A DNA stretch of 36,957 nucleotides, taken from positions 1 through 36,957 of the IMG/VR virus record IMGVR_UViG_3300021368_000410; one strand, given 5' to 3'. A program made the position numbers and the translations under genes. Source of the DNA: a virus. Below, one piece after another: positions 14,198-22,393 of the stretch (position 1 is the stretch's first letter; the number at the start of each line of letters is the position of its first letter). Under the pieces are notes generated by a model. That model did no database searches. It had not been told where the DNA came from and saw nothing but the letters and a program-made list of their open reading frames with translations.

Positions 14198-14508
14198 TAT
14201 CTTTTATATTTATTTATAATAGATTGTATGCTATCTAATGAAACACTTATTTTCATAGTTAAACCAGCTTCAAATCTAGCAACAGGTTTATTGTTGTTAT
14301 ATATAACAATTGTAGGAACTGATTTAATTGATCTTTTTATATTATCACTTTGTTCCTCTACAAAAGCATATTGAACTTTAGTGTTTTTTAATCTATCTAA
14401 TCTATTATAACTATTATTTTCGTTCCATTTATAGTTAAAATGTACTGTTGTTACATCTTGACCATAACTAAAACAACTTAACAATAAAGCTAATATTAAT
14501 ATTCTCAT
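14197..14508 (-). CDS. Exported thioredoxin-fold protein lacking CXXC
   Basis: The signal peptide is clear: MRILILALLLSCFSYGQ, with probable cleavage after SYG or YGQ; the Cys at 12 could alternatively mark a lipoprotein. The mature part matches thioredoxin-like topology: VTTVHFNYKWNENNSY, VQYAFVEEQSDN, then the cis-proline strand SVPTIVIYNNNKPVARFEAG. The active site where CXXC would sit reads KWNENN, so no redox cysteines remain. It is thus probably a periplasmic binding or structural protein rather than an oxidoreductase. It sits in the lysis-side cluster; its role is unknown. Confidence 0.7.
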   Translation of the reverse strand: MRILILALLLSCFSYGQDVTTVHFNYKWNENNSYNRLDRLKNTKVQYAFVEEQSDNIKRSIKSVPTIVIYNNNKPVARFEAGLTMKISVSLDSIQSIINKYKR

Positions 14509-14801
14509 TAGTTCTTAGTTATAATTTCAAATAATTTCTCATCAATATCTTCTAACTTTTCACCATTCTCTTGCACTTTTTCTTGTGTATTGATTATTGT
14601 TTCTCTAATAAGTTGATCTTTCAGATCATACTCTGTTCTTGACACTTCAGGTTCCGGTAACGCTTTAGCTTCTTCGATGTCAGCTTGTAGCGAATACCAC
14701 ATACCAACCACTGTTACTACTACAGCACCAAGTGTTATTAAGTTCTCAACACTTATGTTGAATTTCTTCTTCTTTATTTCTTCTAAATCTAAATCTGCCA
14801 T
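14508..14801 (-). CDS. Membrane-anchored coiled-coil protein, 97 aa
   Basis: After a basic cytoplasmic N-terminus (EIKKKKFNISVE), one membrane segment ITLGAVVVTVVGMWYSL is followed by an acidic helical domain (LKDQLIRETIINTQEKVQEN, GEKLEDIDEKLFEII). One helix plus a periplasmic coiled coil is the layout of i-spanins and of XhlA-like lysis accessories. Its place in the lysis cluster fits, but no lipoprotein partner is obvious. Its stop shares a base with the start of the exported thioredoxin-fold gene. Confidence 0.6.
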   Translation of the reverse strand: MADLDLEEIKKKKFNISVENLITLGAVVVTVVGMWYSLQADIEEAKALPEPEVSRTEYDLKDQLIRETIINTQEKVQENGEKLEDIDEKLFEIITKN

Positions 14802-14805
14802 TTTT

Positions 14806-15060
14806 TTACCATTTTCCTGCTGGACAATATGAAGCTATATCAAGTGCTTTTGCTGCTATAACACAACCACACCCTCTAACTACATTGCCAGTTTTTAAGT
14901 TAATTGTTCTTTTTGTTGGATCACATATACCTACATTTCTCATAGTACAATCATTGCAAATATTTAATCTTTGTGTAGCCATACTTTTAGTTTGTTTGTC
15001 TAATAAGCCAAACTTATCTTTAATTAAATTACCCCAACCATTTATTATATTATTTATCAT
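14806..15060 (-). CDS. Cysteine-rich zinc-binding protein, 84 aa
   Basis: The true start is MINNIINGWGNLIKDK (15060), two bases after the fibre gene stop. The frame is open to 15264, but that extension overlaps the fibre gene and reads as out-of-frame sequence. The protein has CNDC, a later Cys in VGICDP, GCGC and a final Cys in SYCPAGKW, giving six cysteines in a zinc-ribbon-like pattern. The xCPxGKW ending is one I associate with Bacteroidota phage proteins near tail-fibre and lysis genes. Function unknown. Confidence 0.75.
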   Translation of the reverse strand: MINNIINGWGNLIKDKFGLLDKQTKSMATQRLNICNDCTMRNVGICDPTKRTINLKTGNVVRGCGCVIAAKALDIASYCPAGKW

Positions 15061-15061
15061 A

Positions 15062-16336
15062 TTAAGGTCTATAAACTGTAAATGTATAACTTCCTGAAAC
15101 ATAAACCCCACAACCAGTAGTTGTTGGACAACCTGATGTATGGAATCCTTCTGCACCATTAGAATTAGCTGTATAAGGTGATGCACTATAACTATGAGCT
15201 GAACTTCCATAATACGGTAAAAATGTTTTATTTGCTCGAAATCCTTGTAAATTATTATCACCACAACACGCTTGACTTAAACCTTGACCTGAAATACTAG
15301 AAGTAGACCTTGAATCTGCGTGGTCAGCAGCAGCACTTCCTTTTCTATAATCAGGTAAAAATCCTACAGCATAATCTGTGTAACTTTTACAAAAGTTAGA
15401 TGGATTACTACCACTTGTACCTGCAGTAAAACTTCTATTTATACAACTATTGTCAGTTTGCCAACCTAATTGATTATGTAAATATTGTCCATACGCAGCT
15501 AAACTTTCAGATGAAACTGCCCAGTTACCAGCATCCATACCAGCATAAACAGCATTATTTGTACTATAACCTGTATATGAAGTTAAAGCACTTGTAGAAC
15601 TTGACACTGTTGAACCTCTTGTTTCACCTGCTGCATTTAAAGCATAAGCTGTCGCATAATAAGTTGTTGATGCTGACAAACTACTCATTGTTCTATTGTA
15701 TGAACCAGTTCCACTACCTGATGTATATTTTGGGTTATTTGCATAATTAGAACTTGTACCAAAATAAAACCCTCTTTCAGTCACAGTAGCACCACCATCA
15801 GCTGTAACATTACCATTTGCTCTCATACTATTGTACGATATATTACTATTTGAATTTGTTGTAACGCTAGGTGGCGAAGCATTTGCTGTTGCTTGAGTAA
15901 TAGTAGAACCTCTACCCTCTCCTATTGAGTTCGTTGCGTATGCTGTAATGTAATATGTTGTATTAAAAACTAAACCAGTTTTTGCTAACGAAAAAGTCCC
16001 TGTTCCAGTTCCACCAACACTTGTTTTTGTGTTATTAGCGTAATTAGAATCAGTTCCAACATAAAAACCTCTATCAGTTATACTAGCACCATTGTCAGAA
16101 GTCGCATTTCCATTTACTGTAAATCCACCAGCTGATACATTGGTAACTGTGTCAGTAGTAACGCTTGGTTCAGAAACACTCGAATAACCATAAAATTCAC
16201 TCATAGTGTCAGGTTCCGTAAAACCAGCACTATTTGACAACGTTCCTAATGAAACGTCTGTCCCAGTTGCACTTCCATCAACTTCTAGTGCTATATCTCC
16301 TCGTAATTGTAAAGGTCCAGAACTTGGTACTGCCAT
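15062..16336 (-). CDS. Tail fibre with fibronectin-type repeats
   Basis: The N-terminal 55 residues (VPSSGPLQLRGDIALEV through EPDTMSEFYGYSS) resemble virion-anchoring heads of Bacteroidota phage fibres. Two repeats of about 90 residues follow (about 55-150 and 155-245), each reading SVTT, then GGxxTxRGFYxGTxSNYANN, then TYYxTAYAxNxxGExRGST, typical of FN3/Ig-like beta modules. The C-terminal 180 residues, rich in S, Y, G and cysteine pairs (QACCGD, SGCPTTTGCG), are probably the receptor-binding head. Repeat similarity at DNA level makes it a candidate for recombination. Confidence 0.8.
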   Translation of the reverse strand: MAVPSSGPLQLRGDIALEVDGSATGTDVSLGTLSNSAGFTEPDTMSEFYGYSSVSEPSVTTDTVTNVSAGGFTVNGNATSDNGASITDRGFYVGTDSNYANNTKTSVGGTGTGTFSLAKTGLVFNTTYYITAYATNSIGEGRGSTITQATANASPPSVTTNSNSNISYNSMRANGNVTADGGATVTERGFYFGTSSNYANNPKYTSGSGTGSYNRTMSSLSASTTYYATAYALNAAGETRGSTVSSSTSALTSYTGYSTNNAVYAGMDAGNWAVSSESLAAYGQYLHNQLGWQTDNSCINRSFTAGTSGSNPSNFCKSYTDYAVGFLPDYRKGSAAADHADSRSTSSISGQGLSQACCGDNNLQGFRANKTFLPYYGSSAHSYSASPYTANSNGAEGFHTSGCPTTTGCGVYVSGSYTFTVYRP

Positions 16337-16352
16337 AATTATTTATTTTAAA

Positions 16353-16799
16353 TTAAACACTTTCCATTGTTTCAAATGGTTCTGCTATTTTTAATTGATT
16401 ATACGCAAAATCAACAATATTTTGTGAGTTAAATTCTTCACTCTCTATATCTATATCAACCATAGGTGTCCAATCAGTTAGATATAGTGGTGTATCTAAA
16501 TTGTCTTTTGATTCTTTAGATTCAAATACTTTATACATAATACTCAAATACCAAATTTTATCATCTTTTGAATAATTGTGTTGTGTAAAACCACAAGATT
16601 GAATAACAACATAAACATCTTGGAAAGACCTTTCTTCATCTAAATATCTTTCCATTATTGGTTGTTCTAATTGTATTGTAGTACCTCTACTTTCATAATG
16701 TGGGTGTTCCTCATCTATGTTTTCAGGTATATCAACGTCAACCATTTCTGTACCATTTTGTCTAAATAACCAAAAATTTATATCTCCTTGTAATGCCAT
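16353..16799 (-). CDS. Virion-associated hypothetical protein, 148 aa
   Basis: ATG start at 16799, three bases from the S74 fibre stop. The protein is acidic and beta-rich with several short strands (INFWLFRQNGTEMVDVDIPE; DVYVVIQSCGFTQHNYS; KIWYLSIMYKVFESKES). It lies between two fibre genes, so an adaptor or fibre accessory role is likely by position. No family was recognised. Confidence 0.6.
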   Translation of the reverse strand: MALQGDINFWLFRQNGTEMVDVDIPENIDEEHPHYESRGTTIQLEQPIMERYLDEERSFQDVYVVIQSCGFTQHNYSKDDKIWYLSIMYKVFESKESKDNLDTPLYLTDWTPMVDIDIESEEFNSQNIVDFAYNQLKIAEPFETMESV

Positions 16800-16801
16800 A
16801 A

Positions 16802-17869
16802 TTAATCTTTTTTACAATTTTCACATTTGTCTAATCTTTCAGACAATTCTTTTACTGATTCAATTAATAGACCTACTAAACCATTATAATCTACAGTTTT
16901 AAATGTGTCAGATCCATCAAGTGTGTTTTGCTCTTTAATTAATGATGGTAATACCTTTTCTACATCTTGTGCTATAATACCACCACTAGCTTTTCCATTT
17001 GATTTATAATTAAACGTTACACCATTTAATTGTTTTACTTTATCTAATGCACCATCAATAGTTTCTACATTATCTTTTAATTTTTCATCAGAAGATATTA
17101 CTGTAGAATATGCAACTACATCACCCTCTACTTGTAATGTACCACTATCTTGTAATCTCATATCTTCACTACCATCAATAAAGAAACTAATCTTATCAGA
17201 TAACACTGTGATATAATCATTTGTATCTAATCCTATTTGTGATACTAGACCTCTTGAATCTAATGAAGCACCATAACTTACTGTGTTACCCATACCACTA
17301 TGAGCTGTACAATATGTGTATAATGTTGGTGTATCTTGCTCTGTTGTAATTTGCGTATATGCACCAGCACTACCAGGTGTACCATTAGTTGAAACATTAG
17401 TTGTGTATTCCGATCCTGATGCGTGTGTACCATTTGCTGTTGTACTAAATCTTAATGGGTGACCATTATTAGATGAGTCGCTTTGGTCAAATCTATATGT
17501 TTGTCCTTTTGATAATGTTATTGCTTGGTTTGCACCATCATAATAATATACATTACCAGATCCAGGGTTTACAACTGTAATTGCTATGTTTGTATAAATA
17601 ACATCAGTTGTATCGTTAATTTTTATATCAGCTAAATTTGTTAAGGCAATAGTATCGTTTGCAATTTTTGCACCTGTAACAGCACCACTACCAATTGTAG
17701 CAGTACCACCACTAACACTAACGTCACCACTTAATGCTAACGTAGAACCATTACCAAATAGCGTATATACTTCATTGAAGTTTGAGTTTGTTGATTGCAT
17801 TGCGGTTCTTAATGGATCACCTGTTCCATCATTTGCACTAGTACCAACGTTTATTACTGTTTTTGCCAT
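16802..17869 (-). CDS. Tail fibre with cupredoxin-like module and S74 chaperone
   Basis: Domain order: N-terminal anchoring region (1-60, VGTSANDGTGDPLRTAM as in many marine phage fibres). A beta module at about 95-200 contains GHPLRFS (His137) and YCTAHSGMG (Cys187, His190, Met193), the ligand order of a type-1 copper site. A C-terminal Peptidase_S74 intramolecular chaperone (258-345) begins SSDEKLKDN, with Ser260-Asp261 as the self-cleavage pair and GGIIAQDVEKVLP following. S74 domains help fibres trimerise and then cut themselves off. The protein ends with a coiled coil and CENCKKD. Confidence 0.9.
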   Translation of the reverse strand: MAKTVINVGTSANDGTGDPLRTAMQSTNSNFNEVYTLFGNGSTLALSGDVSVSGGTATIGSGAVTGAKIANDTIALTNLADIKINDTTDVIYTNIAITVVNPGSGNVYYYDGANQAITLSKGQTYRFDQSDSSNNGHPLRFSTTANGTHASGSEYTTNVSTNGTPGSAGAYTQITTEQDTPTLYTYCTAHSGMGNTVSYGASLDSRGLVSQIGLDTNDYITVLSDKISFFIDGSEDMRLQDSGTLQVEGDVVAYSTVISSDEKLKDNVETIDGALDKVKQLNGVTFNYKSNGKASGGIIAQDVEKVLPSLIKEQNTLDGSDTFKTVDYNGLVGLLIESVKELSERLDKCENCKKD

Positions 17870-17879
17870 TGCTTAATTT

Positions 17880-18047
17880 TTAATATATTGTTTTATCTAC
17901 TGTTATACTTGTATCATCAACTAGTTCTAAAGTTGTGTCAACTCGTAAAAAAGAACCATCTGCATCAAATGGGTATATTGCACCCCAACCATTTGTTTCA
18001 TTTGTATTACCAAAAAAACTACTTTCGTATATCGATCCAAATGCCAT
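17880..18047 (-). CDS. Small virion-type protein, 55 aa
   Basis: MAFGSIYESSFFGNTNETNG is followed by WGAIYPFDADGSFLRVDTTL. The MAFGSIYxSxxxGN opening and WGxIYP motif look like short proteins next to tail-fibre genes in other Bacteroidota phages. It starts after an AAGTTATA-like element (18063-18070) and precedes the S74 fibre by ten bases. It is probably beta-structured and part of the virion or fibre assembly; role unknown. Confidence 0.65.
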   Translation of the reverse strand: MAFGSIYESSFFGNTNETNGWGAIYPFDADGSFLRVDTTLELVDDTSITVDKTIY

Positions 18048-18135
18048 CTTTTATCTTTTTAATATAACTCATTAATTTGATTTCGTTCTGCTTTTTTGTC
18101 TTATTATGATGTTTAACGTATTTCCCTCTTTTCAT
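18019..18135 (-). CDS. Small basic protein, 38 aa
   Basis: MKRGKYVKHHNKTKKQNEIK, then LMSYIKKIKDGIWIDIRK. The ATG shares a base with the stop of the connector gene upstream (TAATG). The 3' end overlaps the next small gene by 29 bases. It is strongly basic. Coupling supports translation, but the overlap lowers confidence. Confidence 0.45.
   Translation of the reverse strand: MKRGKYVKHHNKTKKQNEIKLMSYIKKIKDGIWIDIRK
18063..18070 (-). promoter_or_regulatory. AAGTTATA-like late motif (GAGTTATA)
   Basis: On the minus strand GAGTTATATTAAAAAG stands 15 bases before the ATG at 18047. It nearly repeats the sequence before the gene at 31101 (AAGTTATATTAAAAAAG). Confidence 0.4.
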
Positions 18136-18632
18136 TATAATACCCAACCTGTTAAGTTTTGATCTCTCTCAGGGTACATACCACCCTCTTGTGCTGCAGT
18201 ATATAGTGGGTATGATTCACTATTTTCATTCATATAACCTAAAAATCTTTGAGTGTAAAACTCTGCTTTTTGTTTTGCATCATCAGCTAAACTATCTATT
18301 TCTCTTAAAGAAGCACTATCTGAATTTTCAGATCTATGCTTATAAATACCACCATTACTAATTTGAAAAGCAATGTATGGAATTAGAGTAGCTTGTGAAT
18401 ACCAAACTAACATAGGTTTTAAATAATCATCAATTAATGTTTGATTCACAGTTGTTAATGAGTTATTAATTACTTCAAATTGCAATCTATCATATAACTT
18501 TGTTCCAAGTTGTGTTTGTATGTAAGTATCTTGTGCTACTTCTACAAATTGTATTAATTTATCTTGGTCTACATTACCATCTATAATAGACTTCCTTTTT
18601 AATTCTTTTAATGTTATAAATAGTGCTTTCAT
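18135..18632 (-). CDS. Head-tail connector-like protein (DUF6712 type)
   Basis: The gene follows the portal gene directly (its ATG shares a base with the portal stop). The helical N-terminus (DKLIQFVEVAQDTYIQTQLG, TKLYDRLQ) and the middle DYLKPMLVWYSQATLIPYIA, then ESYPLY near the end, match the all-helical connector-like proteins (DUF6712 group) that sit beside portal genes in Bacteroidota phages. It is probably the adaptor that docks on the portal. The call is by pattern and position. Confidence 0.65.
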   Translation of the reverse strand: MKALFITLKELKRKSIIDGNVDQDKLIQFVEVAQDTYIQTQLGTKLYDRLQFEVINNSLTTVNQTLIDDYLKPMLVWYSQATLIPYIAFQISNGGIYKHRSENSDSASLREIDSLADDAKQKAEFYTQRFLGYMNENSESYPLYTAAQEGGMYPERDQNLTGWVL

Positions 18633-20371
18633 TATTTATTATAATTTGGGTGATGCCCTCTATTCGGCATATCTTTTGGTGCAATTGCATATTCTTTTGG
18701 ATTTGTTGGTTCTTTAAATCCATCTTTTTTTGCATCTCCAATTGACACTTTATCTCCTTGTTTTACTCTCTTTTTATATACGTTTAACATAAATTTGTGT
18801 TGACAATTAACACCCCCTTTATATTTAAACAAACTATATCTTTGTCCTTTATGTCCTAACTCTTTGTTTAAACCTCTAAAAGACATCATACTAATATCTT
18901 CTTTTCTAAATACTATATTTTGTTCAGCTAAATTTTCCATACTAATACAAAACTTTCTACTATTAATAGATTTTTTTATTGGTGTATATGAATATCTAAC
19001 TTTAAATGTAGCACTATCTTGATATGACTCTTTGTTAGGATTTGCATCAGATTTACTAGCTTCGTTAGAAAACTTCTCTAAATCAAACTCTTGATCTGAA
19101 TCTTCTACTACTTCTTGATGTACCAATTCCCATTCATTGTCATCTATCTTTTCTCCTAAAGACTCTAATTGACTTAATAAGTCATCAGCTTCGTCATCAC
19201 ACATATCTATTTTTTCTTCACTAGACAACTTTTCTCCTGTTTCTTCTTCTCTTTTAATCTTAGTTGCTATGTTATCTAACTCAGTAAATTCAATAGGTTG
19301 TAACGTAACAAAATATAAGTTTAGATATATTTCATTAAAAGATAAAATAGTCTTAAGAGAGTCTATTAAAAGTGCTTGAAATGGTCGTATAACGATGTTG
19401 TCCATTAATATAGAAGCTGTTCTTAATTCTTCTGCATTGTTACCAAAACCAGTGTTGTCTTTTATACCTAATAATATAGGAGATACAACTCCGTGACCAA
19501 TCATAATCTTTTCTCTCGATTCCTTTGCTAAGAAATCATATTGTGCGTGTGCGTCTGGTAGGTTTATTGGCTCTACTGATGCTTGTGTTTCTGCATCTTC
19601 ATTAAATGCTAATATAAATCTACCTGCGTTTGATGATCCACTAAATTTATCATATATCTTTCTTTCTATTATTTCTTGTGCTTCATCACCAGGCACACCA
19701 TTATTAAAGTTTAATAACATAGATGGTTGTAAACCATTCTTAATGTTGTTTATGTGATAGTTAGATACCTCTTCCTCTAAATTACAATATTGCAAACAAC
19801 CTTGATAGTCGACTGGTGAATAATAATAAAAACCAGGTCTATAAGGTTTTACACAATATATTTCTACTAATTCACTTTTTTTACCAAATCCAAATGCTGG
19901 TATTCTTTTTGGTTTATCACTAGGTTTTATATCAGTCCATTTAGGGTGATAATAATATGCTTTTATTTTACCATCTTTTGCTTTCTCAGCTCTAAGTGTT
20001 TCAGTAGGAAAATGATAAATTCCATTGATCTGACTTTTTCTCTTGTCATAAGTAACTTGTATAGATGCTTGACCTAAAAGTTTTAAATCATTAACTATTC
20101 TTTTTAATTGGTCAGGTTTTAGTATCGCCTGCATTTTACCAAACATCTCTGCTTTCTCTTGTGAATCAGTTGCATCTAATCCTCTACCATATATCATATC
20201 GACAATACCATTAACACATCTTGAGTTAGTTGCACTACCTAAATATCTTTCTATAATCTCATCAAAGTATGCGTTATTTTCTCCATACTCAACCCAATTA
20301 TGTCTTTTACTTTCAATTACTTTAGGTATTTCATACCCTGCTAAATTGATTATTTTTAAATTTTTACTCAT
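18632..20371 (-). CDS. Portal protein with C-terminal extension
   Basis: Residues about 1-380 follow phage portal organisation: NNAYFDEIIERYLGSATNSR and CVNGIVDMIYGRGLD, a membrane-like clip region GFYYYSPVDYQGCLQYCNLE, the QASVEPINLPDAHAQYDFLA stem, and IMIGHGVVSPILLGIKDNTG followed by NAEELRTASILMDNIVIRPF, a typical portal core. Twelve copies form the DNA channel. After an acidic linker (about 380-450) comes an extra domain (about 460-579) with SRKFCISMENLA, VFRKEDISMM and YKGGVNCQHKFMLNVYKKR, a module also found in other phage head proteins and of unknown role. It is fused here rather than separate. Confidence 0.85.
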   Translation of the reverse strand: MSKNLKIINLAGYEIPKVIESKRHNWVEYGENNAYFDEIIERYLGSATNSRCVNGIVDMIYGRGLDATDSQEKAEMFGKMQAILKPDQLKRIVNDLKLLGQASIQVTYDKRKSQINGIYHFPTETLRAEKAKDGKIKAYYYHPKWTDIKPSDKPKRIPAFGFGKKSELVEIYCVKPYRPGFYYYSPVDYQGCLQYCNLEEEVSNYHINNIKNGLQPSMLLNFNNGVPGDEAQEIIERKIYDKFSGSSNAGRFILAFNEDAETQASVEPINLPDAHAQYDFLAKESREKIMIGHGVVSPILLGIKDNTGFGNNAEELRTASILMDNIVIRPFQALLIDSLKTILSFNEIYLNLYFVTLQPIEFTELDNIATKIKREEETGEKLSSEEKIDMCDDEADDLLSQLESLGEKIDDNEWELVHQEVVEDSDQEFDLEKFSNEASKSDANPNKESYQDSATFKVRYSYTPIKKSINSRKFCISMENLAEQNIVFRKEDISMMSFRGLNKELGHKGQRYSLFKYKGGVNCQHKFMLNVYKKRVKQGDKVSIGDAKKDGFKEPTNPKEYAIAPKDMPNRGHHPNYNK

Positions 20372-20730
20372 ATTACTATATATTGTTGTTCAGTTGTTTC
20401 AGAATCAAACTCATTATATTTATTTTGATTTAGTGTATGACTAGTAGTATAATCTACTTGACTTGTTGCATATGCTTTACCTCTATAAATTAAGGTTGAT
20501 CCTTGTTTAATCTCAAATGAATAATTTCCATCTTCAGCTAAGATACTAAACGTGCAAGACATATTTAAAAAATTACCATTAGAAGATAACGCACTTGTTA
20601 CGTTACTTAACGTTTCATTTTTCTTAGTTCCATCTTCAACTATTTTTAACGTTAAATTACTTGCAACTATATACGATCTTGGTATAATGCTAATAGTTTG
20701 TGCATTTGTGTTTGGCAATAATGTTGTCAT
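20368..20730 (-). CDS. Virion hypothetical protein, 120 aa
   Basis: I start at MTTLLPNTNAQ (20730); the frame opens earlier (20781), but those codons come from a terminator hairpin. The protein is beta-rich (ISIIPRSYIVASNLTLKIVE; YSFEIKQGSTLIYRGKAYAT) and its stop is coupled by ATGA to the portal. It may be a head-tail joining or tail component. It lies behind a strong terminator and the motif TAGTTATA, so its expression is probably separate from that of the capsid genes. Confidence 0.65.
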   Translation of the reverse strand: MTTLLPNTNAQTISIIPRSYIVASNLTLKIVEDGTKKNETLSNVTSALSSNGNFLNMSCTFSILAEDGNYSFEIKQGSTLIYRGKAYATSQVDYTTSHTLNQNKYNEFDSETTEQQYIVI

Positions 20731-20735
20731 AAGTA

Positions 20736-20743
20736 TATAACTA
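20736..20743 (-). promoter_or_regulatory. AAGTTATA-like late motif (TAGTTATA)
   Basis: TAGTTATATACTT precedes the ATG at 20730 by 5 bases and follows the tail-tube terminator. It could restart transcription for the portal unit. Confidence 0.4.
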
Positions 20744-20762
20744 GAAATGTTATATATTGTTC

Positions 20763-20797
20763 CAAAAAAAAAGAGGATCAAATTGATCCCCTCTTTC
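20763..20797 (-). terminator. Strong intrinsic terminator after tail tube gene
   Basis: On the minus strand AAAGAGG and the near-palindrome GGATCAAATTGATCC form a long stem closing with CCTCTTT, followed by about nine T. It lies 23 bases past the tail-tube stop and limits transcription into the portal unit. Confidence 0.85.
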
Positions 20798-20819
20798 GTA
20801 TTAAGAAAAAAACACTCTA

Positions 20820-21389
20820 TTACGAGTTTGTTCCCTCAGTCTTAGTAATTGTACCAGATAAACCAGCAAAATCAGTTGAGTTAAATGCTTCTTGACCTGA
20901 AGTGTGTGCCATAAAGTTTGCAGGTGTTGTTTCTTGTGCTGTGAAAGTAAGTGTATAACCACTTAAATCTCCCATAGCTGCACCTGTAACAATTGTACCA
21001 CCACTTACATCTGCACCATTTACTAATCCCATCATCATAAAGTTACCATTGTAATCTTCAACAGCAATATGTGGTCTACCATAAGCTAATAATTTTAACT
21101 CTTTGTTATCAGCTTTAGATAACTTCTTAAGTGTTAAATTTAATGTTTGCTCATAGAATGTAGTACCATTTTCTCTTGAAGAGTTCACGGTTTGTTCTAA
21201 TGATGAATTACCTTTTACTTGATAAACGAAATATGTTAAATCACCACTATTACCAGTCATATTTGTTATCTCATCGTTTGTAAGAGTCACAGTACCTAAT
21301 TTACCAAAGTCAACGAAATAAACATTTTTTATTCCACCAACTACGTCTTTACAAGGTTCTTTTCTTCCAAGTGTTAAATCACAAGCCAT
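20820..21389 (-). CDS. Major tail (tube) protein
   Basis: The N-terminus MACDLTLGRKEPCKDVVGGI followed by YFVDFG matches a tail-tube-like protein family of Bacteroidota phages. The body is beta-rich (TFYEQTLNLTLKKLSKADNK; KLLAYGRPHIAVEDYNGNFM; LSGYTLTFTAQETTPANFM). The length (189 aa) fits a siphovirus tube subunit. It sits between two strong terminators, directly after the capsid gene, as expected for a protein needed in hundreds of copies. It could instead be a head decoration protein; tube is more likely. Confidence 0.7.
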   Translation of the reverse strand: MACDLTLGRKEPCKDVVGGIKNVYFVDFGKLGTVTLTNDEITNMTGNSGDLTYFVYQVKGNSSLEQTVNSSRENGTTFYEQTLNLTLKKLSKADNKELKLLAYGRPHIAVEDYNGNFMMMGLVNGADVSGGTIVTGAAMGDLSGYTLTFTAQETTPANFMAHTSGQEAFNSTDFAGLSGTITKTEGTNS

Positions 21390-21403
21390 AATTATTATTT
21401 TTT

Positions 21404-21440
21404 ATAAAAAAAGGTAGGTAAGATAACCCCCCCTACCTTT
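21404..21440 (-). terminator. Intrinsic terminator between capsid and tail tube genes
   Basis: The 9-bp stem AAAGGTAGG (21440-21432) / CCTACCTTT (21418-21410) is followed by seven T on the minus strand. It lies 24 bases after the capsid stop and 15 bases before the tube ATG. Partial readthrough would set the capsid:tube ratio. Confidence 0.85.
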
Positions 21441-21463
21441 CTTTGAGTTATACAATCTATTTA

Positions 21464-22393
21464 TTAAGAGTAAAGTACGATGTCAGATCCAATAGCGTGT
21501 TGTATACCCGCTGTAAATCTCATTACTACTCTTACATTTTGGCTTCCATCAATATCTGCCATATCGATTACTTTTACTTCGTTTTGGTCATTTAATAAAC
21601 CACAACCAAAGAATAAGTTACCTTTTTCAGCAGCTACCGCTGTGTTAGAAGCTAAACCTGGTGCCATAACCATATTGATACCATCAAATGTTAATGCACC
21701 ACCATTGAACCATTGTGTACCTTTGTTGTCAGTACCAGCAGCACCTATGTTACTTGCAAAACCACCTAATGCTCTTACATATGCTCTATAAATGTTGTTA
21801 GATACATAGATGAATAAATCTTCAGATCCATACACTGCGCTTGGAATAGCGTCTACTATGTTACCTAATTGAGCAATTACGTTTGATGAATCAACTCCAC
21901 CACCTGCTGCTGCAACGTCATTTACGTCAGCATCAGCTAATAATGTAGTCTTGAAACCATCAAACTCACCAGCGTTTGCGTTAGTACCATTCCAAATGTT
22001 TTGTTCCATTTTTTGTGCTACTTTGTCTGCTACGTGAGCAATTAAAAAGTCAGAAAAAGATGGTGGCAAGTTATCAAATGCAGAATATCCCATTTGTACT
22101 GCTTCCCAATCTGCTCTAAAGTCTTTCTTACATAATTGTAAGTTAACTTGAAACTCTTCTGGAGTAAGGATTCTCTCAGTAAGAGTTAATGTTGAAGTTG
22201 CGTCAAAGTCACAAGTTGCATCTTTTACGATGTCATCAGTTGCTACTTTTTTCATTACTTCTTTATACTTGATGTTTGGCTTGATAGATATGTTACCCTC
22301 AGCCAAAGTCTTACCTGATAATAAAGCTGCAGAAACATATTTACCTGCAAATTCACCAGAATAAGTTGTCGTTAAATTATTTGTTGTCGCCAT
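21464..22393 (-). CDS. Major capsid protein (HK97-fold type)
   Basis: A 309-aa protein with the composition and order of HK97-like capsids of Bacteroidota phages: N-arm (TTTYSGEFAGKYVSAALLSG), a P-domain-like helix around FSDFLIAHVADKVAQKMEQN followed by IWNGTNA, the A-domain AQLGNIVDAIPSAVYGSEDL with FIYVSNNIYRAYVRALGG, and a beta-rich C-terminus NVRVVMRFTAGIQHAIGSDI. It follows scaffold-like and decoration-like genes and ends at a terminator. More guanine/cytosine-rich codons than its neighbours suggest translational selection. Confidence 0.85.
   Translation of the reverse strand: MATTNNLTTTYSGEFAGKYVSAALLSGKTLAEGNISIKPNIKYKEVMKKVATDDIVKDATCDFDATSTLTLTERILTPEEFQVNLQLCKKDFRADWEAVQMGYSAFDNLPPSFSDFLIAHVADKVAQKMEQNIWNGTNANAGEFDGFKTTLLADADVNDVAAAGGGVDSSNVIAQLGNIVDAIPSAVYGSEDLFIYVSNNIYRAYVRALGGFASNIGAAGTDNKGTQWFNGGALTFDGINMVMAPGLASNTAVAAEKGNLFFGCGLLNDQNEVKVIDMADIDGSQNVRVVMRFTAGIQHAIGSDIVLYS

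Noticed and set aside
15061-15264. N-terminal extension of the cysteine-rich protein at 14806-15060
   Set aside because: It lies inside the fibre gene in another frame and has shadow-like composition; a well-placed ATG at 15060 follows the fibre stop.
20731-20781. Longer start of the 120-aa virion gene
   Set aside because: The extension overlaps the terminator U-run; ATG at 20730 fits better.
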